Assembly: GCF_008831285.2 (NCBI RefSeq)
Contig: NC_045144.1
Coordinates: forward strand, 12,007,672 to 12,071,671
Reading direction: 5' to 3'
Source: Nymphaea colorata
Taxonomy: Eukaryota > Streptophyta > Magnoliopsida > Nymphaeales > Nymphaeaceae
DNA: 64,000 nucleotides
Shown here: piece by piece, positions 44,640 to 56,347 of the stretch
How the letters are laid out: the number at the start of each line of letters is the position of its first letter
Numbering within the stretch: position 1 is the first letter of the stretch
Program-made: the position numbers and the translations under genes
The notes under the pieces: generated by a model
Seen by the model: only the letters and a program-made list of their open reading frames with translations
Told to the model about the DNA's origin: nothing
Database searches by the model: none

Positions 44640-47600
44640 ACATTCACAGGTTGTTGTCAAATGTGTTTCATGTATAACTGGATGCATCGTCTTCTCAAAG
44701 GGCAGATAGAACTGAAGATGGTCAAAACAATGGTGACTATGAAAGATTGATTAAAGATATTGAACATCCACTATATCCAAGGTGTAGTAGATTTACAAAG
44801 ATGAGTTTTTTTAATACGTTTGTGTCACATAAAAAAAACTTTGTGGGTGAAAAAAAAATGTTTTGGTTTGTTGCTTGAGCTATTAAAGGAAGCATTTTTT
44901 GTAGGGGTAGAACTACCAAAGTCATTTTATGAGGCAAACAAGATCATTGAAAAGTTGGAGTTTAATTGCCAAAAAAATTGAATTATGTTTTAATAATTTT
45001 ATACTATTTAGAAATAAAGTCACAACTAAAGATACATGACATAAATCTGGTACTTCATGATGAAAGGAAGATGCTGATGAATTGAGGAGGACAAAGACTG
45101 GTAAGCATTAAAGGACATCAACAAAGACTCTACAATATTTTCTCCTTACTACGCGGTTGAAGTGAATGATCTCAATGATTAAAGTTGTTAAAAATCTGAC
45201 ATGACACAATGACTAACGTGTAAATGATGGAGTCATAAGATACCCAACTAATTGTGCAACATGGAAGAACTTTGATGAAATGCACAATCATTTGCATTAG
45301 AAACTTGAAATGTAAGCTTGAGTTTGGCAAGTCATGTCTTCAACCCATTTGAAAATTTAATTTCAACCTACAACATAAGCCTTGTTTTGCTGGTGATATA
45401 TAATTTGCCACCTTGGATGTGCATAAAGCAACCATATATGTTGTTGTCATTAATCATTTCAAGACTAGTAGATCCAAACACAAACGGCATGGATGTCTAC
45501 CTATAACTGTTGATTGATGAATTGAATCTTTTATGGGCTGAAGGAATATTTGCCTTTCATAGATGACAACATATTCAAATGTGTGCAGCTTCATTATGGA
45601 CCATATATGAATTTTCATAATATACATGCACATGAGGTTAGAGCACAAAAAATAAGTTAGCTTGTCCCATCTGTTATAAAGATACATGTAGTTGCAGACA
45701 AGCATAGCAAGAATATGTATTATATGGGTTATTGTTGTTGGTTTCCATTGACCAAATCATTGACACATGATTGCATGGTTAAAATTGTTTCATGATTATG
45801 ATGTAAAACACAGATATGGAGGAAGGATTCAAATATAATTGAAAGAAAGAAGTATTTTTTTTACTTTACCATATTGGAGCATAGAATATTACATCACAAC
45901 TTAGATATTATGTATATAAAAAAAAAATTGTGACAATATCATTGATACATTATTAAATATATGCAGCAAATCGAAAGATCATTTGAATGCTAGAATAGAC
46001 TTGAAGGAAACAAACATACGAGGGTCACTTCATGCATGACAACATCTAAATTCAGATAGGTGGGTACTTCATCCAGCATGTTACAAGATGAACAAGAATG
46101 AGAAAAATATACTTTGTAACGTCTTGAAGAATTTAACAGTTCTAAATAGTTATTCAAACAACATATCACACAAAGTCGATGTAAGAGGACACAAGATTTT
46201 TAATCTGAAGAGTCATGATTGTCACGTACTCCTACGACAATTTCTTCTTTTGGCTTTAAGAAGATCTCTACCCAAGATGGTCAGTTTCTTGTTGATAAAA
46301 TATTGTGAAGTTTTTTAGAAAATTGTGATGAAAGTCATAACAGATGTTGAGTTACAATAATTAGAATAAGAAAGTATATTAACACTTTGTCAATTAGAGA
46401 TGATATTTCCACTTTTTTTTATGTGATGGTGCATTTGATAATTCATTTAACAAATGAAGTTCAATTGCGTGACCAGTGCAATACAGGTAGTTATATCTTA
46501 TTGAGAGATACCTTTTTTATTTTAATTTATGTTCCAAAGAATATGTTAATGAGGGTACTTGCCTTCACACCATTACTTTTTGCTTGTATCAAGCACTCAA
46601 TCAAGTTAAAAAGATATGTATGTAATAAGTGCCAACCAAAAGAGTCAATTGCAATGAGCTGTTGGCAATTGAATGTATGACTTTTTTCTTCAACATATTA
46701 CTGAGGTATGAAATCAAGAATGAATAGACTTGAAGAAACATTATTGTTAAACTAGAAGATAAATCCAGTGTGGAGAGAATGAGGTATCCTTTAGGCACAT
46801 CATAGCTGGTGACTATGGACACATTAACTCACCAACAAGTGCATACAAATATATTATTTAATCACATGGCTCTTCTATCATATATTACGTAAGAATATTC
46901 TGAACTTCACATATGTATAAAACATTGTTCATATAATATATTATCATGTTATTACGTAAACTTTTGTTGTTATAGGCAACATTTGAGGTTGATTGTCAAA
47001 CAATACGTAAAGAATCCCAATGACATACAATGTCACCACAAAACAAAGTTTTCAGATTGGTTTAAGAAGCATGTATGATTCATGCATATTCACATATGTA
47101 TTTAGATTTACATTATTTATGATATTTATAAAAGTATATGTATTGTTACACATTAAATCATACATTCACATATGTATTTAGATTTACATTATTTATGATA
47201 TTTATACAACTATTCAACATATTTTTTGTTTTCTCAATTCTCAAATAGGAATGCATTTATACATAAAAGGTTCACGTCAAATAAATTCAAACGAAATGAT
47301 AGAATAGTTGTATTCTTGTTAATGCACATACTATTAATGTTGGTGAAGTTGAATGCTATCAATGCATCACTGATATAATGGAGGTTAGTTACTATGAGAA
47401 ATTAAAGCATGTGTTATTCAAATGCTAATAGTATGATGTCTTGATTACACATCAAAGGGACATTAAAGTTGTCAAATTTGGGTTCACATATGTTAACATC
47501 AACTACAAATGTATGAAGGATAAACCATTTACTTTAGCATCTTAATGTCAACAAGTTTTTTATGTAGAGAATCCAATAAACAACAATTGATATGTTGCTA

Positions 47601-47800
47601 TTAAAACATGATGAAGAGACTTGTACGACATATTGGGACATATGACATGTGTGATATAGATGCACAAAACTCGTTGAGTAGTATAGCTGACAAAGAAGAC
47701 TATGACATTCATTGGGTTAGGGATGAAGACAATGTAATATTGGTTAATAACTATCATGATTATATCTTCTTATGCCTTGCATTATTATACAGAAAACAGC
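44640..47800 (+). pseudogene. Decayed CACTA transposase (TNP2-like)
   Basis: Pieces in the plus-strand frames follow the order of plant En/Spm transposases of the TNP2 type. They are LPKSFYEANKIIEKLEF (about 44915); RVNDGVIRYPTNCATWKNF (about 45219); FNPFENLISTYNISLVLLV and IYNLPPWMCIKQ (45340-45430); DVYL with LLIDELN-like sequence (45495-45530); KNEKNILCNVLKNLTV and LKSHDCHVLLRQFLLLALR (46090-46255); and FFYVMVHLIIHLTNEVQ (46411-46461). A last piece resembles the PF-LAS-QQVFYVENP motif (about 47530-47575). Stops and frame changes lie between almost all pieces. The enzyme would bind the transposon ends and cut; this copy cannot be functional. Confidence 0.88.
47069..47261 (+). repeat. Locally duplicated AT-rich segment, partner of the LTR filler
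   Basis: A run of about 44 bases (cattcacatatgtatttag and following) occurs at 47088-47130 and again at 47163-47206, an imperfect tandem duplication about 75 bases apart. This segment also contains all three pieces found scrambled at 27969-28051 in Element 2's 3' LTR. It lies inside the transposase remnant, between recognisable pieces. Confidence 0.85.
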
Positions 47801-48880
47801 AAAAAAAATGCATAGGCGCGTGCTAAGCTAAAGTATTTGCATATAACTAGTATACAAAGTTTTGCACTTTTCAAAGAGAAAGAGATACATGTTATTTGTC
47901 TTCATGTATTATATGATTGCACGTCATAACTGATATCTTGTATTGCAATATACAGTTTGGGAAAGTGATGAGCAGCCATCATGTGTTGAGTTGTTCATTA
48001 CTACTAGGACTAATAAGAACTCGAATTACTCAAACCCTAAAACCAATGTTGTGATTGTAAATCTTATTTGAACAATTATACTATTTTATATCAGCAGCTA
48101 CAAATAATTACATTCTTCAATGTATATGTTATCATATTTTGTAGAATCAATTAACAACTCCAAACGTTGCTTGATGGGACACAAAATACACCAGGAACTA
48201 ATAACGTCTACTCCTAGGTGAAGGGACAATAGAGACATGGTAGAGTATGGATGATGGGGCTTGGTCTTAATCCTTCTCAGTTTGGTTTTTCCTCAAATTT
48301 GAGTGTCATACCCTACATGAAGAAAATGCATTACTGAAGAATAAAGTTTCCACACTTGAGTCCTAGTTTTTTCAATTTCAGCAGCTGTTCCAATAATTGT
48401 AGGCTCAAATTACTCAGTTTATAGCACAATAACTTAGTGATATATGTTATGTAACATTTATATTTATGTAATGAGTTTTATTTGCTAAAATTCATTTCTA
48501 ATAGGCCTAACATGTTTCCTAATGCTCATTGTAGACATGCTGACATCATGAAACTTTACACGACTTCCACCTCATCAATGACATTGCTGTTGGAGCAATT
48601 TTTGTTATTGTTTTTGTAATTTTGAACTTTAGTTAATCAGTTGTGTTGTACTATAAGTTCAAACGTTTCTTATATATATTTGTTTGGTTTATAAACATTT
48701 AACTATTTCATTTGTTTCATTTGATACATAGAACATGCAAGCAACTTAATTATTTATATATGTATTTTCCATTTTCAAAAAATTAGCTCATACATGGACT
48801 AAGAAAAAAAATGTAACACTTTCACCAATGCATGAATTGCATTGATAAAGATTAATATGACGTTCAGGAAACATCGATTA
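47801..48880. other. CACTA 3' non-coding part
   Basis: No recognised coding piece or repeat is visible. The stretch is AT-rich and leads to the subterminal repeats of the CACTA end. Confidence 0.4.
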
Positions 48881-49159
48881 CTATACCAGCGTACTTGTCT
48901 ATAAAAATAAAAATGTTACCAACATCTGCCTATTTATTGGTAAAAAATTTTACCAACTTTTATTGGTAAAAAAAATGTTACCACATCCCTATTTATTGTC
49001 AATTATTAATAATGATGCATGGCTCCGAAATGTCATTGATGGTTTTACTGATGTTGATTTCACCAACGATACCACAAACATTGGAAAAATCTTTATCAAA
49101 GCACGCTCGTGTGTCACTGCCATTTATTAGCCATCGGTAATTGTCAGTTTTTTGTAGTC

Positions 49160-49690
49160 TCTTTTTTCTCATCTTTTTAGAATCATATTTATAGATTTTA
49201 GCTAAAACCAGTTCTAGCTTAATTAAGAAAGCTGGTTTTCAAAACAAAAAATTAAATCTTCTCAACCTACAATGGAACATTTATAGAAAAGAAGGCTGCC
49301 TAGCTGGACGCAGCAGCTTCTCTCTTCATTTTGGCTGGAATTGATTGTGAATCAATTATATTTGCCACGTATCTAATGGAGCCATCAATGCTCCTAGATT
49401 CCCAAGATAAGGGGCACAAATTCTCATGGACCATCAAATGCTTCTTGATTCTCAAGGCTAGGGACAAGTTTTTTTGGAGCCATCAATGCTCCTTGATTCT
49501 CAAATTGAAGGGACCAAGTTCACAAGAATAGCATTTACTGTTTCTTGGTTCCCAAGTTAAAGGGAACAAGTTCCTATGCAAACCATCAATGCATAGCTGG
49601 AAAACACTACAAGTGGCCCAGGCTACACCTCTAAAAGGGGCTTCTTTTTGAAGGCTTCCCTTTTGGGAGCTTTCTCTTGGAGACGTCCTA
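49160..49690 (+). repeat. AT-rich LTR-like family, right piece of the copy split by the CACTA element
   Basis: It matches 51320-51740: both contain agctagctgatttt-like sequence, a gaggctgcc...ctggaagcagca segment, ggctggaattgattg and aaggggcttctttttgaagg. It seems to be the continuation of copy A after the CACTA insertion. It ends near 49690, where sequence typical of the family's 5' part begins again. Confidence 0.7.
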
Positions 49691-51750
49691 AACAAAATCA
49701 AATCTCCTATCAAGTTTGAAATAAGGTTTCATATTCACACCAGAACTAAGATGAGGTTCTAAGATCAATCCAGATCGAAGCCAAAAAGCTACATCCAGAA
49801 TTGGAAAAAAAATCAATTTTTCAACTTACGTTTGAAATCCTAACTTAAGCTAAGTTAAAAATTTTGCTTAGTCATGTTTTTCCATGCTATCAAGCCAACT
49901 TACACAATTTAAAGTATGTGATCGCATGATCTGACTTAAACAAGTCATAAGGATTTGATTTACAGAGCAATTGAATTGCACCTTAGAAAGGATTCAAGAA
50001 AACTTGCCAAAAAGTGTGTCCAAAATGCGATTCAAAGTACAATTAGATAAAGATATACTCTAAAAGGAAAAATTATCAAAATTAAAGTTTATTCAAAGTC
50101 ACGATGCACCTTGATTGAATCTAGACTCATCAAGCCCATGTGTGTGGGCTACATAGGTCCCATGAAATTCAAAATTTCATAGAGAATTTAATTCTCATTC
50201 CCTATCATCTGATACAATTTTTTTAAATTAAAGTTCTCTTTAGTGGGACTAAAATCCAACTAAGAAGGCAATTAAAGAGAACTCGAAATTAATTTTCTTT
50301 ACCAAAATTGGTTTCATTCAAAAATAAAACCAAATCAATTAGAAAGAACCCATATGGGTCTCACTCTTTCTCTCCCTTCTTCCTTGAAATGGGTTTAAGT
50401 AATTTAGTTAAGAAGAAAATAATCCTAAACAATGCAATTCAAGAGTAGCTTTGGGGCATAATTTTCTTCATTTTAAAAATCATTTCAAAGTTCTTAACAA
50501 ATTTCAAGACTAACTTAAATGCTGGTACATTTTTAAAGGTATCCTTGAGGCAAGGTACTCCATTGTGAAAAATCTGAAACCAGTTTATTGAAGCTGGAAT
50601 TTCTTCAATTAAAAAGAAGAAAACACTGAATTACAGCAGCCCATCTTGGGCATGCTCTTTCAAGATATTTGAAAGATCTCAAATTTTTGAAAACCCAATC
50701 TGCTCAATTAAAGCTGACATATTTCAAAACCCAATCAAAGAGAAACCTACTTTGGCGTGCCCTACTCCTCTTTTCAGAGTTCTTTTTGAAATTCTCATTT
50801 TTTAAGAGAAAGCATATCAGCTTAATTGAAGCTGATCTCATTTTTAAAACACCAATCAAAGAGGCGCTCAAATTGGTGTACTCTCCTCCCCTTTTCTAAT
50901 GTTTCTTGATTTTGAAAAGATGTCAAACATAAAAGTATATCAACCTCAATTAAAGCCGATCTCTTTTTGAAACCAGGATAAGGAGCAGCCATGCGGGCAT
51001 GATCTCCTTTTAAGATTTTAAAAGATTTCAAATGTAAAAATAGGTCAGCTTAGGTAAAAATAGGTCAGCTTAGTTAAAGCTGACCCATCTCCAAAAACCA
51101 AAAAGAAAGCAGCCCATTTAGGCATGGCACTTTCTATCTCTCTTTAAAATCACTTTGATGATTTTAGTTGAGACCCAAAACAAACTTAATTAAGTTGGCA
51201 CATTTCCCAAAAAATAGGTGTGCTTCCTTTCTCTTCTTTTAAATGATTTCTAACTAAAGCAAAACCAATTAAAGTTGGTATATTTTCAAAATCAATTAAA
51301 CAGCAACATCTTTAGGAGTGCCTTTTTCTTACCTTTTTGGAATCACATTATTGATTTTCAAAAACCATACTAGCTTAGTTAAGCTAGCTGATTTTCGAAA
51401 CAAAAAAATAAATTTGCCCATTCTACATTATAACATTTAAAGAAAAGGAGGCTGCCCAACTGGAAGCAGCACCTTCCCTCTTCTTTTTGGCTAGAATTGA
51501 TTAAGATTCAATTATCTCAGGCAAGTAATTAATGGATCCATCAATGTTCCTTGGTTTCCCAAGTTAAAAATAACAAACTTTCATTCTGGTTTCCAAATTA
51601 AAGGGATCAAGTTCATGTGGAAACCATCAATGAATAGCTAGAAAACTCTATAAGAGGCCCAAGCTACAGATCTAAAAGGGGTTTCTCCTTGGAGGCTTCC
51701 CTTTTGGGAGCTCTCCTTTGGGGATGTCCTGAGCTCTCCCACAAGGATGA
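49691..51750 (+). repeat. AT-rich LTR-like family, copy B
   Basis: It begins with aaaatcaaatctcctatc, which in copy C lies about 170 bases from the presumed LTR start TGTTAACACTCC. It runs through the same markers as copies A and C, then through 5-6 degenerate units of about 110-130 bases (50640-51290), then the segment shared with 49160-49690. A TATA-like ctctataagagg lies at about 51638. The open frames are short and overlap repeats. Confidence 0.75.
50640..51290 (+). repeat. Degenerate tandem units with two palindromes
   Basis: Each unit has an AGCTTAATTAAGCT-like palindrome (for example cagcttaattgaagctg at 50819) and a GCCCAT-TTGGGC-like palindrome (cagcccatcttgggcatgc near 50636, cagcccatttaggcatg near 51112), separated by T- and A-rich spacers with tttcaaaa and ccaatcaaagag words. 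The same units are seen inverted in copy C (59230-59650), where both palindromes are cleaner. Confidence 0.75.
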
Positions 51751-52860
51751 CCAGGAACTCCCCTAAACTCGCCTCGGTAGCTATGAAGCTTCTCTCTTGG
51801 CCGCCTAGAAGCTCCAAGTTCAACTCTAGCTCTCTTGGACGCCTAGCAGCTGCAACATCAACTACAGCAAGTTTGGAGGCTAAACTCTAAGCTCGTCTCC
51901 TTCAGTCCACCTCACGTACAGCAGCTCGTCTCAGCAGATCCCTATCAAGCTGCAGCTACACTCTAACCTACCGAGCAGAACTCAACTCTGTTGCTAACTA
52001 TCCAACTCAGCTCAGCTTTGTAGCCCCTCCAAGCTTGGACGCCTAGCAGCTCCAAGTAAACAACTGAGCTCCCTCGGCTTCTTCAGTATAACGCAGCATT
52101 ATCTATGTCAATCTTAAGCAAAACATAGCTCTTCAGCCTGCGTCCATCTTCAATCAACACAACTCCAACTTAGCTAAACTTAGCTGCTTCTTTAATCAAA
52201 CGTTTTCAGGTTGCTCTCTTCTCCAACAGACGCCTTCATTCAGCTTTCTCCTTCATTCAATGTCTTCAGGAGCACTAGCGGCTTAGATCTGCTACTTATC
52301 TGAATCCTATCAAGTGACAGCTCAGCCCCACAATGTTTAGTTCAACTCAACAGCTCCTTGTCCAAGTTAGACCAGTGACTCGACAGCTCCTTGTCCAAGT
52401 TAGACCAGTGGCTTCCTCAGTCAGCGACAGCAACTAAAGTTCCAAAACAGCAATACTGCTGCTACTAACCGAGTCACTTTTTGCGGTCTCCGCACTGCTA
52501 CTCTTTTGCTGCCTCCAAACCGCTGCTCTCTACTGCTCCCAATCGACAGCTTCCTGCTGCTCGCAGTTTCAGAACAGCTCTTTATTGTTGTAATGAGCAG
52601 ATTCGCAGCTCCAAGCCACAGTTCCCAACTGTTCTTCAGTCCGATCCACAGCTCCCGGCTGCACCTAATGTGCAGCTCTTGCTGTCTTCATCAGTAGCCC
52701 TCCTGCTTCCAATCGGCAACTCCCCAGCCGCTCTTAGCTTTCTGCTGCTCCCACAGGTAGACCAGCTGCTCCATACCATAGGGCCTTGCTACTCCCAAGC
52801 TCAGCCATTCCTCTCCAAGCATTGACTTAGTCCTCTTTGCTCGAGCAAGGTAAGCATGCT
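51751..52860 (+). other. C/T- and GCT-rich leader-like stretch after copy B
   Basis: No convincing gene is present. Composition shifts from AT-rich to rich in agct, cagc and ctcc words, with small local repeats such as ctccttgtccaagttagacc at 52345-52364 and 52386-52405. It ends with a possible splice donor (gcaaggtaagc, 52846). It looks like the transcribed R-U5 part of an LTR, by analogy with the block at 40300-42116. The open frames at 52481-52825 and 52506-52697 are low-complexity and not supported as proteins. Confidence 0.4.
52345..52405 (+). repeat. Short tandem duplication
   Basis: Two exact 20-base copies of ctccttgtccaagttagacc plus agtg follow each other (period 41 bases). This is a local slip-type duplication in the leader-like block. 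Confidence 0.85.
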
Positions 52861-53037
52861 AACTAATTTTCATTTCACTTTCCTTGCGTGAGTTCAAGAA
52901 CAACCACAGGGAGAAATTCTAAAATAAGATGAGTAGTGCTTGGCTCGATCGTATGGTGTCGTTCAACTTCCTTTCACTTTCCTCTTATTGGGAATGCAAT
53001 ATGTGAGAGGGAGAAGAGGGATGAATGTATGACGTTC

Positions 53038-53042
53038 ATACT
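53038..53042 (+). repeat. Target site duplication of the copia element, left copy (ATACT)
   Basis: ATACT precedes the left LTR and recurs at 57429-57433 after the right LTR. Five bases is the usual Ty1/copia duplication size. Confidence 0.9.
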
Positions 53043-53295
53043 TGTTAAAGTTTTGTGAAAGAAGAGAACGAGAGAGAAAGAGGAAAACGTGAGAAGAGGG
53101 AGATTCTTTTATTCATTGTCGAATCTCAATATATAGTCTTTTGATTTTGGTGATATACATAGAAACCTCTAATCTTGCCTAGGATCAAAGATTGGCTAAT
53201 CTTGCCTAAGATCAAGGATTAGCTCTAGATAAGATTTCCTAAGAAGATTGATCCACCTTATCCACCTTATCTTGATAAGGCACAGCTTTTCAACA
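53043..53295 (-). repeat. Copia 3' LTR (left)
   Basis: It runs TGTTAAAG...CAACA and matches 57175-57428 with about five differences, for example near 53120 (gaatctc against cacttctc) and 53189. Next to it, cttcaaggggag-like sequence on the minus strand (53296-53307) is the polypurine tract. On the minus strand the LTR reads TGTTG...AACA. Confidence 0.95.
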
Positions 53296-56200
53296 CTCCC
53301 CTTCAAGTTGATGCTCCTGGATTGCCAAGCGCCAACTTGCTTCTTAGATTGTGGAATGCTTCTCATCCCAAGGGCTTGGTAAACATGTCCGCAACTTGTT
53401 TAGTTGTGGGAACGAATTGAGTTTGGATGTCTTCATTCTGAATCTTATCTCTCACCACATGACAATCAATTTCGATGTGTTTTGCTCTCTCATGGAACAC
53501 TGGATTGGCTGCAATATGCATTGCAGCTTGGTTGTCACAGAATAATGCTATGGGCTTTTTGTGGATGATCCTGAGATCTTTGAGTAATGCTTTTAGCCAA
53601 ATAAGCTCATATGTGACGAGGGCCATAGACCTGTATTCTGCCTCTGCAGATGATCTAGAAACTATTGTTTGCTTCTTGGTTTTCCAAGTGATAGGACTAT
53701 TCTCAATCATGGCGCAGTATCCGCTTGTAGATCTTTGTGTCATTGGACATGAAGCCCAATCTGAATCACAATATGCTTTGAGGTAAATCGACCCTTTTAA
53801 TGACAACATAACTCCATATCCAGCAGTGCCTTTTAGATATTTCAATAAACGGTTCATGGCTTCTTTATGCGACACTCGTGGTTGACTCATAAATTGGCTC
53901 AAGATGTGGACTGTGTGAACAATGTCTGGCCTTGTTAAGGTCAGATATATTAGTTTTCCAATCACCTTTCTATAATGATTTGGATCTTTGAGGATGTCTC
54001 CCTTTTCATTGTCAAGCTTTATGTGTTGTTCCATAGGTGTCTCACATGGTTTTGCTCCCATGTACTCTGTCTCATGGAGTATGTTGAGAAGATATTTCTT
54101 TTGAGATAAGAAGATACCATCTTTTGAAGTAGCTAATTCTATGCCGAGAATATATCTGAGTCTGCCTAAATCCTTCAACTTAAATCTTTCATTCATTTGT
54201 GCTTTAGGGAATTGATTGCATTCAAATCATCCCCTGCAATGATGATGTCGTCCAATGATGATGTCGTCCACATACACAGCAACAAATGTTCGTCCTCTAG
54301 TGCCGATCTTGGAAAATAATGAGTAATCTACCTTGGATTGAATATAGCCCATGTCTTTGAGAAAGGTAGCAAGTTTGGAAATCCAATTTCGAGAGGACTG
54401 TTTAAGCCCATATATAGACTTATTTAGACGACATGTCATTCCTTCCTCCCCTTGTCGACTAAATCCAGGAGATAATTGCATATAAACTTCTTCTTCTAGA
54501 TCACCATGTAAGAAGTCGTTATTGACATCAACTTGAAACAGGTGCCACTTTTGAATAGCCGCAATAGTTAAAAGACATCGAATAGTAGAGATCTTGGCAA
54601 CGGGAGCAAAAGTCTCATTGTAATCAACTCCTTTTGTTTGTGTATACCCTTTTGCGACTAGGTGGGCCTTGTATCACTCGATAGAGCCATCAGATTGGTA
54701 TTTGATTTTGAATACCCATTTGCAGCCTATGGGAACTTTGCCCGGAGGAAGTTTCGTGATAGTCCAGGTATGGTTGGCTTCTAGTGCATCAATTTCAGCC
54801 TTCATAGTATCACGCCATCTAAGGTCTTGCATGGCTTGGGCAAAGGATGAAGGTTCACATTGCTCAAGGAGGGTAGACATGAAACACTTGTAGTTGGAAT
54901 TGAAGTTAGTGATATCAAGACATTGTGCAATCGGGTAACGAGTACCTTTTGTGGGGCTTGTCCCCTCACTCTTAAACAAATGGCTGAAACTGGGCAATAC
55001 TGAGAAGTATTTGTAGTCCTTGAGATGAGTTGGTATATGCCTAGGTCGCATAGATCTGCGAAGCTGGACTGAATCACCATGAGTAGGCTCGATTGATTGA
55101 GGAATGGGATTTGACTTGGTCTCATCATCTAGATTGGATGTGATATTGTTAAGAGGTTCGCTTGGGCTTGAAAGAAACTCATGCTCTCCTGAGACATAAT
55201 CATTGAATGGTAAAGGAAGAACCACTTGTTCATTGTCCCCAGTGTGCAATTCACTTTTAAATGGAAAATGATTTTCGCAAAATTTGACGTCTCTACTGGT
55301 GAACAACGACCCACTTTCAAGATCATAAACCTTGTAAGCTGATTGACCATAAGGATATCCAAGAAATATGCATCGCCTACCCCTTAAGTCAAACTTGTGA
55401 TTTTTATGAATATTGTGGGCATAACATAGACATCCAAAAACACACATATGTTTATAGTTTGGTGTACGTTTGTATAAAACTTCATATGGAGTTTTATTAT
55501 TCAATGCATTTGATGGTAATCTATTGATAATGTAAGTAGCAGTGGTGACACATTCCCCCCAAAATTGTATGGGTAGTTTAGCTTGAAAAATCAATGCTCG
55601 TGCTATGTTTAGGAGGTCTCTATGCTTGCATTCGACCACACCATTTTGTTGTGGTGTCACGACACAACTATGTTGACGATCAATGCCTTTTTCATGAAGA
55701 AAGTTATTCATTTCTTGTGAAAAGAATTCAGTCCCATTGTCACTTCTAAGAATTTTAATTCTAGTTCGAAATTGGTTTTCAATAAGAGCGACAAAATTTC
55801 TAATGACTCCAAAAACTTCAGATTTATATCTCATAAGATGAATCCATGTAGATCGAGAAAAATCATCAACTATGGTTAAAAAGTATTGTGCACCAGTCAA
55901 TGAAGTGTGATAACTTCCCCACACATCACAATGAATTAAGTCAAAAGGAGCATATGTTGAAATAATACTGTTGGGAAAAGGAAGTCTAGTGTTCTTAGCA
56001 ACAAGACAAATATCACATGTATCAACAAATTTAGAAATGTCAATAAGGTTCAAACGAGATAAAATAGAAAGTTTAGAATCTGAAGCATGCCCGAGGCGAA
56101 GATGCCATGGAGTAGATTTGATGGCAGCTAAGTTTACGCTGAGATTTGTTTCATCTAGGACATACAATCCATTCTGCAATCTACCCGTTCCAATCATAGT

Positions 56201-56347
56201 CGTTGAGTGTCGGTCCTGCACCACACAAGTGTTCTCATTAAATTTTGCATCACATCTTGAATCACTACAAAGTTTATGAATAGATATCAAGTTGAATGCA
56301 AAGGATGGAACATAAAGAACATTTTTTAGTGTTATGTTGGGGCGCAA
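53296..56347 (-). pseudogene. Copia pol: integrase, reverse transcriptase, RNase H
   Basis: One minus-strand frame covers the region. It starts with LKNVLYVPSFAFNLISIHKL (about 56325), then the integrase finger HLRLGHASDSKLSIL...CDICLVAK (56110-55975). The integrase core has HCDVWG (about 55926), SDNGTEFF (about 55740) and the Glu in VVECKHRDLL (about 55635), so its three acidic residues are present. Reverse transcriptase follows, with LNKSIYGLKQSSRNW (about 54425) and YVDD (54263-54274). RNase H has YCDSDWASCPMTQRSTSGYC (about 53770) and SSAEAEYRSMA. In-frame TGA codons break it at 54674-54676, about 54224 and 53363-53365. A 16-base tandem duplication at 54237-54268 follows YVDD directly. 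A TGA just inside the polypurine tract region (about 53306) is the likely natural end. Confidence 0.93.
54237..54268 (-). repeat. 16-base tandem duplication at the copia RT active site
   Basis: caatgatgatgtcgtc occurs twice in a row (54237-54252 and 54253-54268). On the minus strand this repeats the codons of the two catalytic aspartates and the next residues. Sixteen bases shift the frame; the outer frames still agree, so a compensating one-base loss must lie between here and 54196. The segment between contains a stop. Confidence 0.95.

Larger units (their letters stand above)
42969..49159 (+). mobile_element. CACTA (En/Spm) transposon remnant
   Basis: The stretch interrupts the AT-rich family: copy A stops near 42968 and similar sequence resumes at 49160. 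A TNP2-type transposase remnant (about 44640-47800) lies inside. The right end, ...gtcagttttttgtagtc at 49159, resembles the usual CACTA terminus ending GTAGTG. Before it are subterminal repeats of ttggtaaaa and its complement ttttaccaa (48915-48990). I could not find a matching CACTA-like left end, so the left boundary is set only by the break in family homology and may hide other insertions (42969-44040 has no recognised content). Confidence 0.7.

Noticed and set aside
52481-52825. 114-codon frame in the leader-like block
   Set aside because: Gln/Ser/Leu-rich translation of cagc and ctcc repeats; no motif, and a second frame is equally open.
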